A stretch of DNA of 32,349 nt from Acidobacteriota bacterium (GTDB taxonomy: Bacteria > Acidobacteriota > Terriglobia > Bryobacterales > Bryobacteraceae), in assembly GCA_016213775.1 (NCBI GenBank), contig JACQZR010000192.1, forward strand, positions 1 to 32,349, read 5' to 3'. The notes beneath the pieces were generated by a model, which did not search any database, had not been told where the DNA came from, and saw only the letters and a program-made list of their open reading frames with translations. Positions 25,201-32,349 of the stretch are shown here, piece after piece. The translations under genes were made by a program, and so were the position numbers. Within the stretch, counting starts at the first letter, position 1; every line of letters begins with the position of its first letter.

Positions 25201-25579
25201 TGCGGGTCTCGAGTTGCGAAGCGTTTGCCTCGACGACGACGGATTCGGTGACAGCGCCGACGTCGAGAGTGATGTCGAGCTCCAGGTTTTGGCCGGTGGT
25301 GAGGATGAGATTCTGCCGGACGTACTTCTTGAAACCGGGGTGTTCGACGGAGATGGTATAAGTGCCGATGCGCAGACCGCGGAGAGAGTAGATCCCGGCG
25401 TCGTTGGTGCGGGCTTTGGTGGTTTGTCCGGTGCTGGCGTTGGAGGCTGAGATTTCGACGTTAGTGATGACCGCGGCTTGCGGATCGCGAACCTGACCGC
25501 TAACGGTGGCCTCGTTGGACTGTGCCTGGAGCGCGGTGGCGAAGAGCGCCAATGCCGCTACGGAGCGTGCGAAGAACAT
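22259..25579 (-). CDS. Large Oar-like TonB-dependent receptor with carboxypeptidase-regulatory domain
   Basis: The 1106-residue protein starts with a signal peptide (MFFARSVAALALFATALQAQ). A carboxypeptidase-regulatory-like domain follows at about 24-115 (SGQVRDPQAAVITNVEI, NDAGIYSLRGLRIGTYTISV). A plug domain spans about 120-245 (DMPLGDRRTMNIVQLTGA, VETVAEVKVLTNSYAAEYGG). A very long barrel follows, ending GRRIQLGLRLVF with the terminal aromatic residue. AGGAG lies eight bases before the ATG, and a TATGAT box (25612-25617, minus) could be the -10. Acidobacteria carry many such receptors, which probably import large substrates such as polysaccharide fragments. The substrate is unknown. It is convergent with the CxxCH gene. 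Confidence 0.93.
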   Translation of the reverse strand: MFFARSVAALALFATALQAQSNEATVSGQVRDPQAAVITNVEISASNASTGQTTKARTNDAGIYSLRGLRIGTYTISVEHPGFKKYVRQNLILTTGQNLELDITLDVGAVTESVVVEANASQLETRTSDVNQLVESKSVEDMPLGDRRTMNIVQLTGAAVFINYDSGGKPNFSLAGGRTQSQNFYMDGGTIQNMRLGIGQVDTDPPVETVAEVKVLTNSYAAEYGGSAGGVIVASTKSGTNRLKGSAYEYFRNQKLDAANFFAPVVNGEKQRPPLRYNVFGVTVGGPVMLPKYKGKDRTFFFFSYEGSRRRDGLTDSFTVPLPEQKNGDFSRTFAANGNVIPIYDPATNRASGNTTARDLFPGNVIPASRIDPVGKAIADIYPAGNTAPSTITGANNYRANYVQILTRNAFLAKVDHNQGNKDRFSWRYMYNSDDLDFTSVVPVAAADTRNAAIRHQHFYYSTWTRIFSPALINEFRFTYGNRVNHATSQGLDQGWPSKLGIKGVPDDAFPQITVAGFRNMSSAAQERRQFPIQQFQVIDVISYVRGRHSYKAGLEIRPSFNYEINRPTVSGAFGFTPLGTGLPGNAASGFGLASLFTGFVQSFASTTTQELDRRTWYLAGFVQDEWNVHRDLVLNIGMRWETDTPIVDRNNRMNGFDLTRINPVSGTPGVVRFMGKDGFRTSPYDTDIMNFGPRFGFAWKPLGSTKTVIRGGFGIFYAHPFDAGAPTAANLGYSNSADLTSPDNGITPAFFLRNGVNVSLKPAELSDAFGSVRVGQAANTAVSFFEESRRAGYSQQFNFSIQRELPGNVIFDASLLGNLSRKLASANMSLNQVTPDRLTATSTQRDRPFPQFSNVSIQLPSHGMVNYYGMVLRSERRFSKGFNLLATFTWSKALNNTNEGGSVLGAEGGVYSNFYNRRPDYGPSENDINRRLSFSSVYEIPFGKGRKHITTGPASWIVGGWGLGGILTMQSGPPFTVTTQVNPVFSAAGASRANVSRNPNLPDDEKTLLRWFDTSAFSQPAAATFGNSGVGILRSDGVISADLSVLRNFPLKGEDRRVQFRGEFFNIGNHPNFGVPGRVFGAAGFGVVNSAGLGRRIQLGLRLVF

Positions 25580-25642
25580 GGCTGAACTCCTGAAGGAAAC
25601 TTGCTGGGAACATCATACCGGATTGGCAATTAAGATAGAGGA
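25580..25642. promoter_or_regulatory. Divergent promoter region, Oar-like receptor and membrane-TPR gene
   Basis: These 63 bases separate two divergent starts. The minus side has TATGAT (25612-25617), a 5/6 match to a -10 box, and the receptor's AGGAG site. The plus side has GAGGA (25638-25642) directly against a TTG, too close for a normal start, so the start of the membrane gene is uncertain. Confidence 0.4.
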
Positions 25643-27847
25643 TTGGCTCTCCTCTTCTTTGCGTTGGAACTGATGTTGGCCGGCTGGGTGGGCGATGTTG
25701 TGCTGCGCGCGGCCGGGTATCGGAGCGTGTTGCGGCGCGTACCGGAGTTTTGCGCCCTGGTTGGTTTGGCGGCGTGCGGGCTTGTGGGATACGCGCTGTT
25801 GTTGTTCAGCAATTCGGCGGTAGTGGTGCTGCCGGGTGTTGTGGCGGCAGGGTTTGCTGCCGAGCTGTGGTTGCGCGGGCGCGCGGCGGGCCGCGAGTTG
25901 GATGGGCCAGTGGAGGTGTACCGGCAGTTTCGTTCGACCTGGATGGGCGCGGTTTGTTGGGTGATCCTGTGCGTGGGTGCGGCAGTGGTGCTGATGTCGC
26001 GGTTTGGGTGGTTGACCGGGCAGACTTCTGACGGCGTGGTGTCGATTGGCACTCGCGTCTACGATGACATGCGGACGATCGGGTTTCCGATATCGCTGGC
26101 CGCGTTCGGGGTGCCTCTGCGGAACCCGCTGGCGGCGGAGACGATGCTGATGTATCCGCTTGGTGCGTTCGTGCTCCCCGCGGGCATGGTGGCGCTGGCG
26201 CCTTCGTTTGCGTTGCAGGCGATGATCGCCGACACCGTGTTTGTGGCGTTGGTATTCGCATTTGTGCTGATGCTCTTCGCGGCGCACCTGGCGCGGAAGG
26301 ATGGAGGGTGGCATGCGGGGCTGGCGTTGGTGTTTGCTCTGTCGTGCGTGTTTTCGGTCGCCGTGCATTGGGGCGTATTCGCGAAAGCTGCGTGGTTCCC
26401 GGCGCTGTTTGGGTACTTCAAAGAGGGTGTGAATACAACGGTCGGCAACACGACGTTGATCGGGTTGGTGATGCTGGGCAATCACGTGCTGGCGTTCGCG
26501 ATGTATGCGGCAGCCGGGTTGTTGTTTGCTACCACGCGTGGTGGCGTAGTGGCGATGCTGGTAGCCTTCGCGGCGGCGTGCAGCATGGACATGACGATTT
26601 TCGCGCTGGTGGCCGCGGGTATGTGGGTGGGGTGGAAGCTGATGATTTCGCGCGAATGGCCGTGGCGGTTTGTGGCGATGTGCACTGTGGCAGCGGTGAT
26701 CATCGGCCTCATCATGGTGCCGGGTTTGACGGGCCGGATGGATGGGGTGCAGCCTCGCGGGCCTTCGTTCCTGCGCGAGAACCTATATCCGCTGGGCGCT
26801 GTGTTGAGCACGGAGGGTCCGTACTTCCTGATCCTTGCTGTGGCGCTTGTGTTCGCTTCGCAAAGGGCGCGGCTGGTTCCGTTTATTGCCGCGTGCGCGG
26901 CGCCGATGATGTTTTTGCTGGCGTATCACTACGGATCGTTTTGGTTCTGGCGCGGGCATTTCGCGATGCACTCGCTGATGTCGATGTTGTGCGCGGCCGC
27001 GGTTGGGTCCATTCGGTCTGCCGGTCTGCGGACGGCGGTGTTGGCCTTGTGGGCAGCCGCATTGGTGCCGGGGGTGTGGCATAGCTGGCAGGATATTCGC
27101 TGGTTCCGCAATGCTTCCGGGAGCGCGGCGGCGCCACAGGCGGAGGCGATTCGCTGGGTCTACGCGAATACGCGCCTGTCCGATCTTGTTGTGGCGTGGA
27201 AGGGCGCGGAACAGAGCCTGGTGCCGAGTGAGAACTACTTGCGCGCGGGGAATCGAGCGGGGAAGACGGTGTATGACCGGACTCATGTGGTGATCGGATA
27301 TCAACGGAACTTGGAGTTGATGAGCGATCTGAAGCGCGGTCTGGCTGCCAACGATTACATCATCTATCAACTGGACGATCCAGTGTTCGAGCGGATCCTG
27401 CTTGGGTGCGGTGCGCCCGTGGCGTTTCAGAATGCTGCGGCGGTGATCTATCACGTGGAGAAAAAGTGCCGCGCGAGGTTGGGGTCGCGGCCGGCTGAGA
27501 GCGGTGCGGACGTACGGAAACGTGCGGAGATGTTGTGGGCGGAAAAAAAGTACGCCGATGCCTTGGCCATGTTGACGATAGCGGTGGAGGACATGCCAAC
27601 GGTGGCTGAGGTGCAGTATTCGCTAGGGTTCAGCTATCAACAACTCGGCAAGCATGCGGAAGCGGTGAAGGCGTTCACGCGTGCGTTGGAGTTGGGTTAC
27701 CTGGAGTTTTGGGCGCGGTATGCGCGGGGGGCGAGTTATCTGGCGCTAGGAGATAAGGCGCGTGCGAAGGACGATTTGCAGAGAGCAGTGCAACTGGACC
27801 CGTCGCATCCGGGTGCGAAGACGTTGTTAGAAGCGGCGCGGAAATGA
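25643..27847 (+). CDS. Polytopic membrane protein with C-terminal TPR repeats
   Basis: The frame opens at TTG 25643, four codons after a stop. The ribosome site GAGGA abuts it, so the true start may be ATG 25673 (residue 11). The 734-residue product has roughly a dozen hydrophobic helices through about residue 480. A soluble part follows at about 490-620 (WVYANTRLSDLVVAWKGAE, LAANDYIIYQLDDPVFERIL), and then about three TPR-like repeats at about 625-730 (AEMLWAEKKYADALAMLTIAVE, VQYSLGFSYQQLGKHAEAVKAFTRALELG). The layout is like membrane glycosyltransferases with TPR tails, but I see no catalytic motif and claim no function. Its stop is four bases from the beta-propeller gene's stop. Confidence 0.75.
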   Translation: MALLFFALELMLAGWVGDVVLRAAGYRSVLRRVPEFCALVGLAACGLVGYALLLFSNSAVVVLPGVVAAGFAAELWLRGRAAGRELDGPVEVYRQFRSTWMGAVCWVILCVGAAVVLMSRFGWLTGQTSDGVVSIGTRVYDDMRTIGFPISLAAFGVPLRNPLAAETMLMYPLGAFVLPAGMVALAPSFALQAMIADTVFVALVFAFVLMLFAAHLARKDGGWHAGLALVFALSCVFSVAVHWGVFAKAAWFPALFGYFKEGVNTTVGNTTLIGLVMLGNHVLAFAMYAAAGLLFATTRGGVVAMLVAFAAACSMDMTIFALVAAGMWVGWKLMISREWPWRFVAMCTVAAVIIGLIMVPGLTGRMDGVQPRGPSFLRENLYPLGAVLSTEGPYFLILAVALVFASQRARLVPFIAACAAPMMFLLAYHYGSFWFWRGHFAMHSLMSMLCAAAVGSIRSAGLRTAVLALWAAALVPGVWHSWQDIRWFRNASGSAAAPQAEAIRWVYANTRLSDLVVAWKGAEQSLVPSENYLRAGNRAGKTVYDRTHVVIGYQRNLELMSDLKRGLAANDYIIYQLDDPVFERILLGCGAPVAFQNAAAVIYHVEKKCRARLGSRPAESGADVRKRAEMLWAEKKYADALAMLTIAVEDMPTVAEVQYSLGFSYQQLGKHAEAVKAFTRALELGYLEFWARYARGASYLALGDKARAKDDLQRAVQLDPSHPGAKTLLEAARK

Positions 27848-27851
27848 CCGT

Positions 27852-29177
27852 CTACTTTTTGCCGATGGCGTATAGGTGGCGCTGGCCGCGGATGTAGAGC
27901 ACGTCGCCGGCGATGGCGGGAGAAGCCATGACGGTTTCGCCGAGTTCGTTGCGCGAGAGTTCCTTGTATTCCTTGCCGAGCGCCAGAACGTGCGTGAGGC
28001 CGTCTTCATTGGTGATGTAGAGCTTGCCTCCAGCCGCGACGGCGGAACTGGAATAGCCGGACGTGCCCGCGCCGAGACGTTGCTGATAGAGGCGCTCACC
28101 GGTGGCGAGTTGGAAAACGCTGAGGACTCCGTTGTCGAAACAGAAGTAGCCGATGCCATCAAGGGCGACGGGTGTCTGCATGTAGTTGCCGGTGCGCTCG
28201 GCCTTCCAGGCGATGTGTTGTTTGTTGCCGGTGATGTCGCCGGCGGCATCGGGCCGGATGGCGTAAATGGGGCGATCGGACCCGTGGGCGCTGGTGAGTA
28301 GGACCAGGTCGCTGGAGAAGATGGGCGTGGGGACCGGGATGTCGCCGCCGCCGTTGAGCCGCCAGAGCTCCTTGCCGCTGTCGAGCGCGTAGCCTCCTGT
28401 GTGCTTCCAGCCGTTGATGACTACTTGCCAGGATTTCTTTCCCCCCGCGGTGTAGGGGAGCACTGCCGGGCTGCCGAACGTGGGGACGTCCTCACGCCTG
28501 GTTCGCCAGACTTCCTTGCCGGTCTTGACGTCGAAGGCGGCGACGAAGGAGTCTTTTTGCACGTCCGCCAGCACGAGCACCTTGCCTTCAAACAGGACCG
28601 GTGAACTGGCGAAGCCCCACTGCGCGGAGGGCACACGGAAGAAGCCCGCGTCGAGTGGGCCGAGGTCCTTCTTCCAAAGAAGCTTGCCGTTGAGGTCGTA
28701 GCAGAAGAGTCCTTCGGAACCGAAGAAGGCGACGAGGTGTTTGCCATCGGTGGCTGGCGTCGGGTTAGCATGCGTTGACTTGGGATGCCGGAGGAATTTG
28801 GGGACGCCATCGAATGCGGTCTGCTGCCAGACGACCTTGCCTGTCTTGCGATCGAGCGCCATGACAGTGAGTTTTTGGGCGCCTTCATTTTTGACGGGTG
28901 TGATGTCGCCGTAGAGGCCTACTTTCAGTGGCGCCGCGCCTTCCGCTGGAATCGCCGTAGTGAGAAACATGCGATCGCCCCAGATGACGGGGCTGGAATG
29001 GCCGAGACCGGGGACGGGCGTTTTCCAAAGGATATTTGTACCTTTTTCTCCGTTCCATTCACTGGGCGGCGCGCCCGCGCCGACGCCTGAGGCCGCGGGG
29101 CCGTGGAATTGGGGCCAGTTGTGGTCAGCGGCCGTGCAAAGGGATGCCGCGAGCAAGAGCAGGAGAAACCCAGACAT
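27852..29177 (-). CDS. Exported PQQ-type beta-propeller protein (BamB-like repeats)
   Basis: The 441-residue protein has a signal peptide (MSGFLLLLLAASLCTAAD) followed by WPQFHGPAASG, an opening common in planctomycete and acidobacterial PQQ-like proteins. At least six propeller repeats can be seen, for example LDRKTGKVVWQQ, YDLNGKLLWKKDLG, FDVKTGKEVWRTRRED, LDSGKELWRLNGG and ATGERLYQQRLG, with the Trp-docking GK-VW pattern. No PQQ-dehydrogenase catalytic site is seen, so it may be a scaffold or binding protein. The start at 29177 has no strong ribosome site. It is divergent from the aminotransferase gene across only 45 bases. Confidence 0.88.
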   Translation of the reverse strand: MSGFLLLLLAASLCTAADHNWPQFHGPAASGVGAGAPPSEWNGEKGTNILWKTPVPGLGHSSPVIWGDRMFLTTAIPAEGAAPLKVGLYGDITPVKNEGAQKLTVMALDRKTGKVVWQQTAFDGVPKFLRHPKSTHANPTPATDGKHLVAFFGSEGLFCYDLNGKLLWKKDLGPLDAGFFRVPSAQWGFASSPVLFEGKVLVLADVQKDSFVAAFDVKTGKEVWRTRREDVPTFGSPAVLPYTAGGKKSWQVVINGWKHTGGYALDSGKELWRLNGGGDIPVPTPIFSSDLVLLTSAHGSDRPIYAIRPDAAGDITGNKQHIAWKAERTGNYMQTPVALDGIGYFCFDNGVLSVFQLATGERLYQQRLGAGTSGYSSSAVAAGGKLYITNEDGLTHVLALGKEYKELSRNELGETVMASPAIAGDVLYIRGQRHLYAIGKK

Positions 29178-29222
29178 AGGGCCAGCGTAGCAGAGTGCGC
29201 ATCATGCGAAAATGGTTGGCTC

Positions 29223-30620
29223 ATGGCAAGAGAGTTCTCCATCACCCCGAAATCCGTCCCCTCTGTTGAGACGAAGTACCGTAAGATCCACACCGCGCTG
29301 CCGGCGCCGGTAACCGTACCCACTCTGGAAACGCTGCATCGCACGGAGTTGCGCGCGATGCAGGGGCAGCCGCCAGTAGTGTGGCATCGCGCCGAGGGCT
29401 TTCAGATTTGGGATGCAGCGGGCAATTGCTGGATCGACTGGTCATCCGGCGTCCTGATCACGAACGCCGGCCACAGCCACCCCGATGTGGTGAAGGCGAT
29501 TCAGGAACAGACGCAAACGCATATGCTCGCGAGCTACATGTTTCCCAACGACGCGCGCGCCCGTTTTGCGGAGCGGTTCGCTTCGCTGCTGCCGGAGGGG
29601 CATCGCAAAGTGTTTTTGCTGTCGACGGGATCAGAAGCTGTGGAATGCGCGATCAAGCTGGCGCGGACTAACGGCATGCGTGTGGGTGGGCGGCGGAAGA
29701 ATATCATCGTCAGTTTCGACAAAGCGTTTCACGGGCGCACACTGGGCTCGCAGCAGGCGGGCGGCATTCCGTCGCTCAAGGAATGGATCATCAATCTCGA
29801 TCCCGGTTTTGTTCAGGTGCCGTTTCCGGATGGGTTCCGCACGCCGGACACCTCGTTCGATTTCTTTTTGAAGTGCCTTGTGGAACAGGGGATCGAAGCG
29901 CCGAATGTGTGCGGCGTGATTTTGGAGACCTATCAAGGCGGCAGCGCGGCGTTCGCTCCGGTGGAGTACATGAAGAAGCTGCGGCAGTGGTGCGATGCGC
30001 ACAAAGCGCTGTTGATCTGCGACGAAGTGCAGGCCGGGTTTGGGCGCACGGGGACGATGTGGGGGTTTGAGCATTACGGCATCGTGCCGGACTTGAGCAC
30101 GTGGGGCAAGGGGATTTCGAGCTCCCTGCCGCTGGCGGCGGTGGCTGGTCGCCCGGATGTGATGGATCAATATGCGCCTGGCAGTATGAGTTCGACCCAT
30201 AGCGGGAGTCCGCTGCCGTGCGCGGCTGCGCTGGCGTCCGTCGAGGCGATCCTGCGCGAGGGCATGGTGGAGAACTCGCGCAAGCAGGGTGAGGTATTGC
30301 ATGCGCGACTGCACGGCATGGCGAAGGAGTACCCGGAGATTGGCGCGGTGGCGGGGAAGGGCCTGGTTGCGGGGATTGCGTGTGTGCGGCCGGGTACAAA
30401 GGATCCCGATGCCGATCTGGCCTGGGATGTTGTGGAGCGCTGCTGGCACCGCGGGCTTCTCATGTTCATGCCAGTGGGGCTTGGTGGGGGAACCATCAAG
30501 ATCTGCCCGCCGCTGATGATTACCGATGAAGCGATGGCGGAGAGCCTTGCTGTGTTTGAGGAATCGTTCGCGGAGATTGTCGCGGAGCGCAGGGCTGCTC
30601 CGGTGGAGGCTGCCCGGTGA
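29223..30620 (+). CDS. Class III PLP-dependent aminotransferase
   Basis: The ATG at 29223 gives 465 residues; the longer open frame would run back into the divergent gene. The family features are present: NAGHSHPDVV, LLSTGSEAVECAIKLAR (phosphate-binding region), SFDKAFHGRTLGS, ICDEVQAGFGRTG with D267 and Q270 contacting PLP, and the Schiff-base Lys K296 in STWGKGISSSLP. It moves an amino group from an amine or omega-amino acid to a keto acid, with a pattern near the 4-aminobutyrate group. The amine cannot be named. The stop overlaps the GTG start of the next gene (GTGA, 30617-30620), so the aminotransferase and oxidoreductase probably act on one pathway, perhaps an amino-sugar or amine. Confidence 0.93.
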   Translation: MAREFSITPKSVPSVETKYRKIHTALPAPVTVPTLETLHRTELRAMQGQPPVVWHRAEGFQIWDAAGNCWIDWSSGVLITNAGHSHPDVVKAIQEQTQTHMLASYMFPNDARARFAERFASLLPEGHRKVFLLSTGSEAVECAIKLARTNGMRVGGRRKNIIVSFDKAFHGRTLGSQQAGGIPSLKEWIINLDPGFVQVPFPDGFRTPDTSFDFFLKCLVEQGIEAPNVCGVILETYQGGSAAFAPVEYMKKLRQWCDAHKALLICDEVQAGFGRTGTMWGFEHYGIVPDLSTWGKGISSSLPLAAVAGRPDVMDQYAPGSMSSTHSGSPLPCAAALASVEAILREGMVENSRKQGEVLHARLHGMAKEYPEIGAVAGKGLVAGIACVRPGTKDPDADLAWDVVERCWHRGLLMFMPVGLGGGTIKICPPLMITDEAMAESLAVFEESFAEIVAERRAAPVEAAR

Positions 30621-31864
30621 GCGCACCGCGAGTTTTGTTGGTGGGTTCGGGCATGATTGCCCAGGATCAGATTCTGCCTTCGTTGTTTCAACTGCAGCGG
30701 AATGGAGTGGTGGGAGAGATCACAGTTGTTTCGGCGAGCGGGGCGAGCATCACGGCTCTGGCGAATACTCCGAAAATCAGACGGGCGTTTCCGGAGAGGA
30801 GTTTCGCGCGGCTGCCGCTGGATGATTCGGGGCCGCACAACGATTTGTTTCGTGAGGTGATTGCCTCGCTTCCCCCGCGCCAGCTTGTGGTGGCGGCGGT
30901 GCCCGATCAACTGCACTACGACGTAGTGATGACGGCGCTGCGGCACGATCAGCATGTGTGTTGCGTCAAGCCGCTGGTGTTGAACGCGGCGCAGTCAGTG
31001 GAGATTGAGAACGAGGCGCGGGCGCGCGGATTGTGCGTCGGCGTCGAGTATCACAAGCGGCTTGACGACCGGAGTTTGATGGCGAGGCAACGGTATCGCG
31101 AAGGGCTGTTCGGAACGTTTCAGTTGGGTACGGCGTGTTTGATGGAGAAGTGGTATTACCGCCATTCGAATTTTCAGAACTGGTGTACCGTGGAGAACTC
31201 GGATGCGTTCACCTATATCGGATGTCACTACGTGGATCTGGTGCATTTCATCACCGGACTGCTGCCGCGGTCAGTAAGCGTGTATGGGATTCGCGACAAG
31301 TACCCGAATGACAACGAGGGGTTCCTTTGGACGGACGCGCGGGTGATCTGGGAGAACGGCGCGTGTTTGAATGTGCAGAACACGCTCAGTTTTCCGGATT
31401 CAGCGCCCGGGCCGAATACGCAGGGGATCACAATGTACTTTGCGGGCAGCGGGACGGGCGCGTGGCTGGAGCATTCGGATCAGTATCGCGGATTGCGATA
31501 TAGCTACGTGCGCAATCCGGGTGGCGATGGCGCCACGCAGTTCGCCGAGCCGAGCCCGGATTATTTTCAATATGTCGATCTGGGCGGCAAGGGAATGACG
31601 GTGGTGGGGTACGGCTACCGGTCAGTCGAGTTCATTGTGAAGCAGTGTCTGCGGGTGGATTCCGCGGGAGACCTGGCTGCGCGGCAGGCGGTGCTTGCCC
31701 AGTTGGACCGGGAGGGTGTGCTGGCAACGCCGGCCAATTCGCGTTATAACGAATTGGTCATGGAGGCGGGGCGGATGTCCATCCTCAATGAAGGAAGAGA
31801 GGTCGTCATCGAATATGGAGACGCCGCGAAGGCGATCCCGCCTGGTGTTCAATTCCGGTATTAG
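30617..31864 (+). CDS. Gfo/Idh/MocA-family NAD(P)-dependent oxidoreductase
   Basis: The GTG start overlaps the aminotransferase stop. The 415-residue protein has an N-terminal Rossmann fold (VLLVGSGMIAQD, with Ala for the third Gly of the usual motif), AVPDQLHYD, and a C-terminal alpha/beta domain with GCHYVDLVHFITG carrying the family's Asp and His. The motif that is usually EKP is VKP here (K118), keeping the catalytic Lys but not the Glu. The YHKR block that follows is also typical. Members oxidise or reduce sugars and cyclitols. It is followed by the toxin-like gene, which starts inside its 3' end. Confidence 0.9.
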   Translation: MSAPRVLLVGSGMIAQDQILPSLFQLQRNGVVGEITVVSASGASITALANTPKIRRAFPERSFARLPLDDSGPHNDLFREVIASLPPRQLVVAAVPDQLHYDVVMTALRHDQHVCCVKPLVLNAAQSVEIENEARARGLCVGVEYHKRLDDRSLMARQRYREGLFGTFQLGTACLMEKWYYRHSNFQNWCTVENSDAFTYIGCHYVDLVHFITGLLPRSVSVYGIRDKYPNDNEGFLWTDARVIWENGACLNVQNTLSFPDSAPGPNTQGITMYFAGSGTGAWLEHSDQYRGLRYSYVRNPGGDGATQFAEPSPDYFQYVDLGGKGMTVVGYGYRSVEFIVKQCLRVDSAGDLAARQAVLAQLDREGVLATPANSRYNELVMEAGRMSILNEGREVVIEYGDAAKAIPPGVQFRY

Positions 31865-32213
31865 AAAGCTGACTGCGTTTTTCGCGCTGCTGTTACTGGC
31901 GTCGATCGCGGGATGGGCCAGCGGCGGGCCGGGGTTCCGTAGCCAGCGGCAGTACGATGAGCACTACACCAAACACGGCTCAGAGTTCGGCAAGATCAGC
32001 AAGGCGCAGTATCTGCAGTTGGCCCAGGATTTTCGTGACATGCCGAAAGGCGGGGACGTGTTGGAGTCTGTGCGCAAGGATGGCGTGATCACGCGGTTTC
32101 ATCGAAAGAAGGGCTGGTTTATTGCGGTGAACAAGGACCGGACGATACGGACGTTCTTCGTCCCCAATGACGGGGAGCGGTATTTCCGGCGGCAGGCGGC
32201 GAGGCCCGATTAA
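31815..32213 (+). CDS. Small exported protein resembling polymorphic-toxin RNase domains (BECR-like)
   Basis: The ATG at 31815 lies within the oxidoreductase gene and gives 132 residues; GTG 31845 (122 residues) is also possible. A signal peptide or anchor lies at about 15-36 (LTAFFALLLLASIAGWASG). The mature part of about 95 residues has the pattern YDEHYTKHGSEFG (His50, His54), AQYLQLAQDF, GVITRFHRKKGWFIAVNKD and TIRTFFVP. I recognise this order as that of C-terminal nuclease domains of polymorphic toxins (the barnase/EndoU/colicin group), which are normally fused to large delivery proteins. A free-standing exported form is unusual. The assignment rests on memory of the pattern. A possible immunity gene follows after 11 bases. 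Confidence 0.6.
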   Translation: METPRRRSRLVFNSGIRKLTAFFALLLLASIAGWASGGPGFRSQRQYDEHYTKHGSEFGKISKAQYLQLAQDFRDMPKGGDVLESVRKDGVITRFHRKKGWFIAVNKDRTIRTFFVPNDGERYFRRQAARPD

Positions 32214-32224
32214 GGAGCGAACGC

Positions 32225-32349
32225 ATGAGCGACGCGGAGTTGAAGAAGTTTCTCAAGGACAACGGTTATCCGGATCATCTGGTGAAGGGTGGCAAGAAGG
32301 GGCTCGTTGCGTCGTACGAGAAGTTCGTCGATGCGGTGGAGGATGGGTA
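32225..32349 (+). CDS. Start of a small protein, possible immunity protein (cut by window edge)
   Basis: The first 41 codons are present (MSDAELKKFLKDNGYPDHL, then VKGGKKGLVASYEKFVDAVEDG). An AAGGAG site lies seven bases before the ATG and overlaps the stop of the toxin-like gene, so the two are coupled. There is no leader, so the protein stays in the cytoplasm, as expected for an immunity protein to an RNase. I do not recognise a family; the role is inferred from position only. Confidence 0.6.
   Translation, partial: MSDAELKKFLKDNGYPDHLVKGGKKGLVASYEKFVDAVEDG

Noticed and set aside
1-32349. CRISPR array, tRNA, rRNA, insertion sequence or phage genes
   Set aside because: No regularly spaced repeats, cloverleaf-like sequence, transposase, integrase or phage gene was seen.

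Overview
The window is high-GC, tightly packed bacterial DNA. It most likely comes from an acidobacterium of the Solibacter/Bryobacter type. The evidence is family content: an exported VWA protein of the acidobacterial VWFA-related type, a protein ending in a region that resembles the Solibacter C-terminal domain (TIGR03437), a 1106-residue Oar-like TonB-dependent receptor with an N-terminal carboxypeptidase-regulatory domain, DUF3455, Haem_bd and Tat-exported SMP-30 and aldo/keto reductase proteins. The taxon is an inference from these families; no rRNA or tRNA gene was seen. No stretch longer than about 260 bases lacks a gene.

Layout. (1) 1-3094, minus: ECF sigma factor, zinc-finger/FecR membrane anti-sigma protein and the start of an ABC ATPase, each joined to the next by an ATGA overlap. 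(2) 3192-5218, plus: exported VWA protein and a small exported NTF2-like protein. (3) 5228-13565, minus: TonB receptor, Tat-type aldo/keto reductase, exported coiled-coil protein, small membrane protein (putative anti-sigma), a second ECF sigma factor, acyl-CoA ligase and SMP-30/gluconolactonase. (4) 13656-14347, plus: Phd-type antitoxin and PIN toxin behind a perfect palindrome. (5) 14524-19389, plus: a five-gene operon of OmpR-type regulator, lone receiver, porin-like outer-membrane protein, exported cupredoxin and sensor histidine kinase. (6) 19446-20129, minus: DUF3455 protein. (7) 20388-22210, plus: a haem-binding-type protein and a CxxCH protein with a Solibacter-type C-terminus. (8) 22259-25579, minus: large Oar-like receptor. 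(9) 25643-27847, plus: polytopic membrane protein with TPRs. (10) 27852-29177, minus: PQQ-type beta-propeller. (11) 29223-32349, plus: class III aminotransferase, Gfo/Idh/MocA oxidoreductase, a small exported protein that resembles polymorphic-toxin nuclease domains, and the start of a possible immunity gene.

How the genes work together. Much of the content concerns the cell envelope and its sensing: two sigma/anti-sigma modules, one two-component operon that brackets a porin and a copper-site protein, and two TonB-dependent receptors. The two most interesting systems are the regulator-receiver-porin-cupredoxin-kinase operon, which looks like a self-contained module for periplasmic redox or metal sensing or transport, and the exported toxin-like protein with its downstream partner at the right edge.
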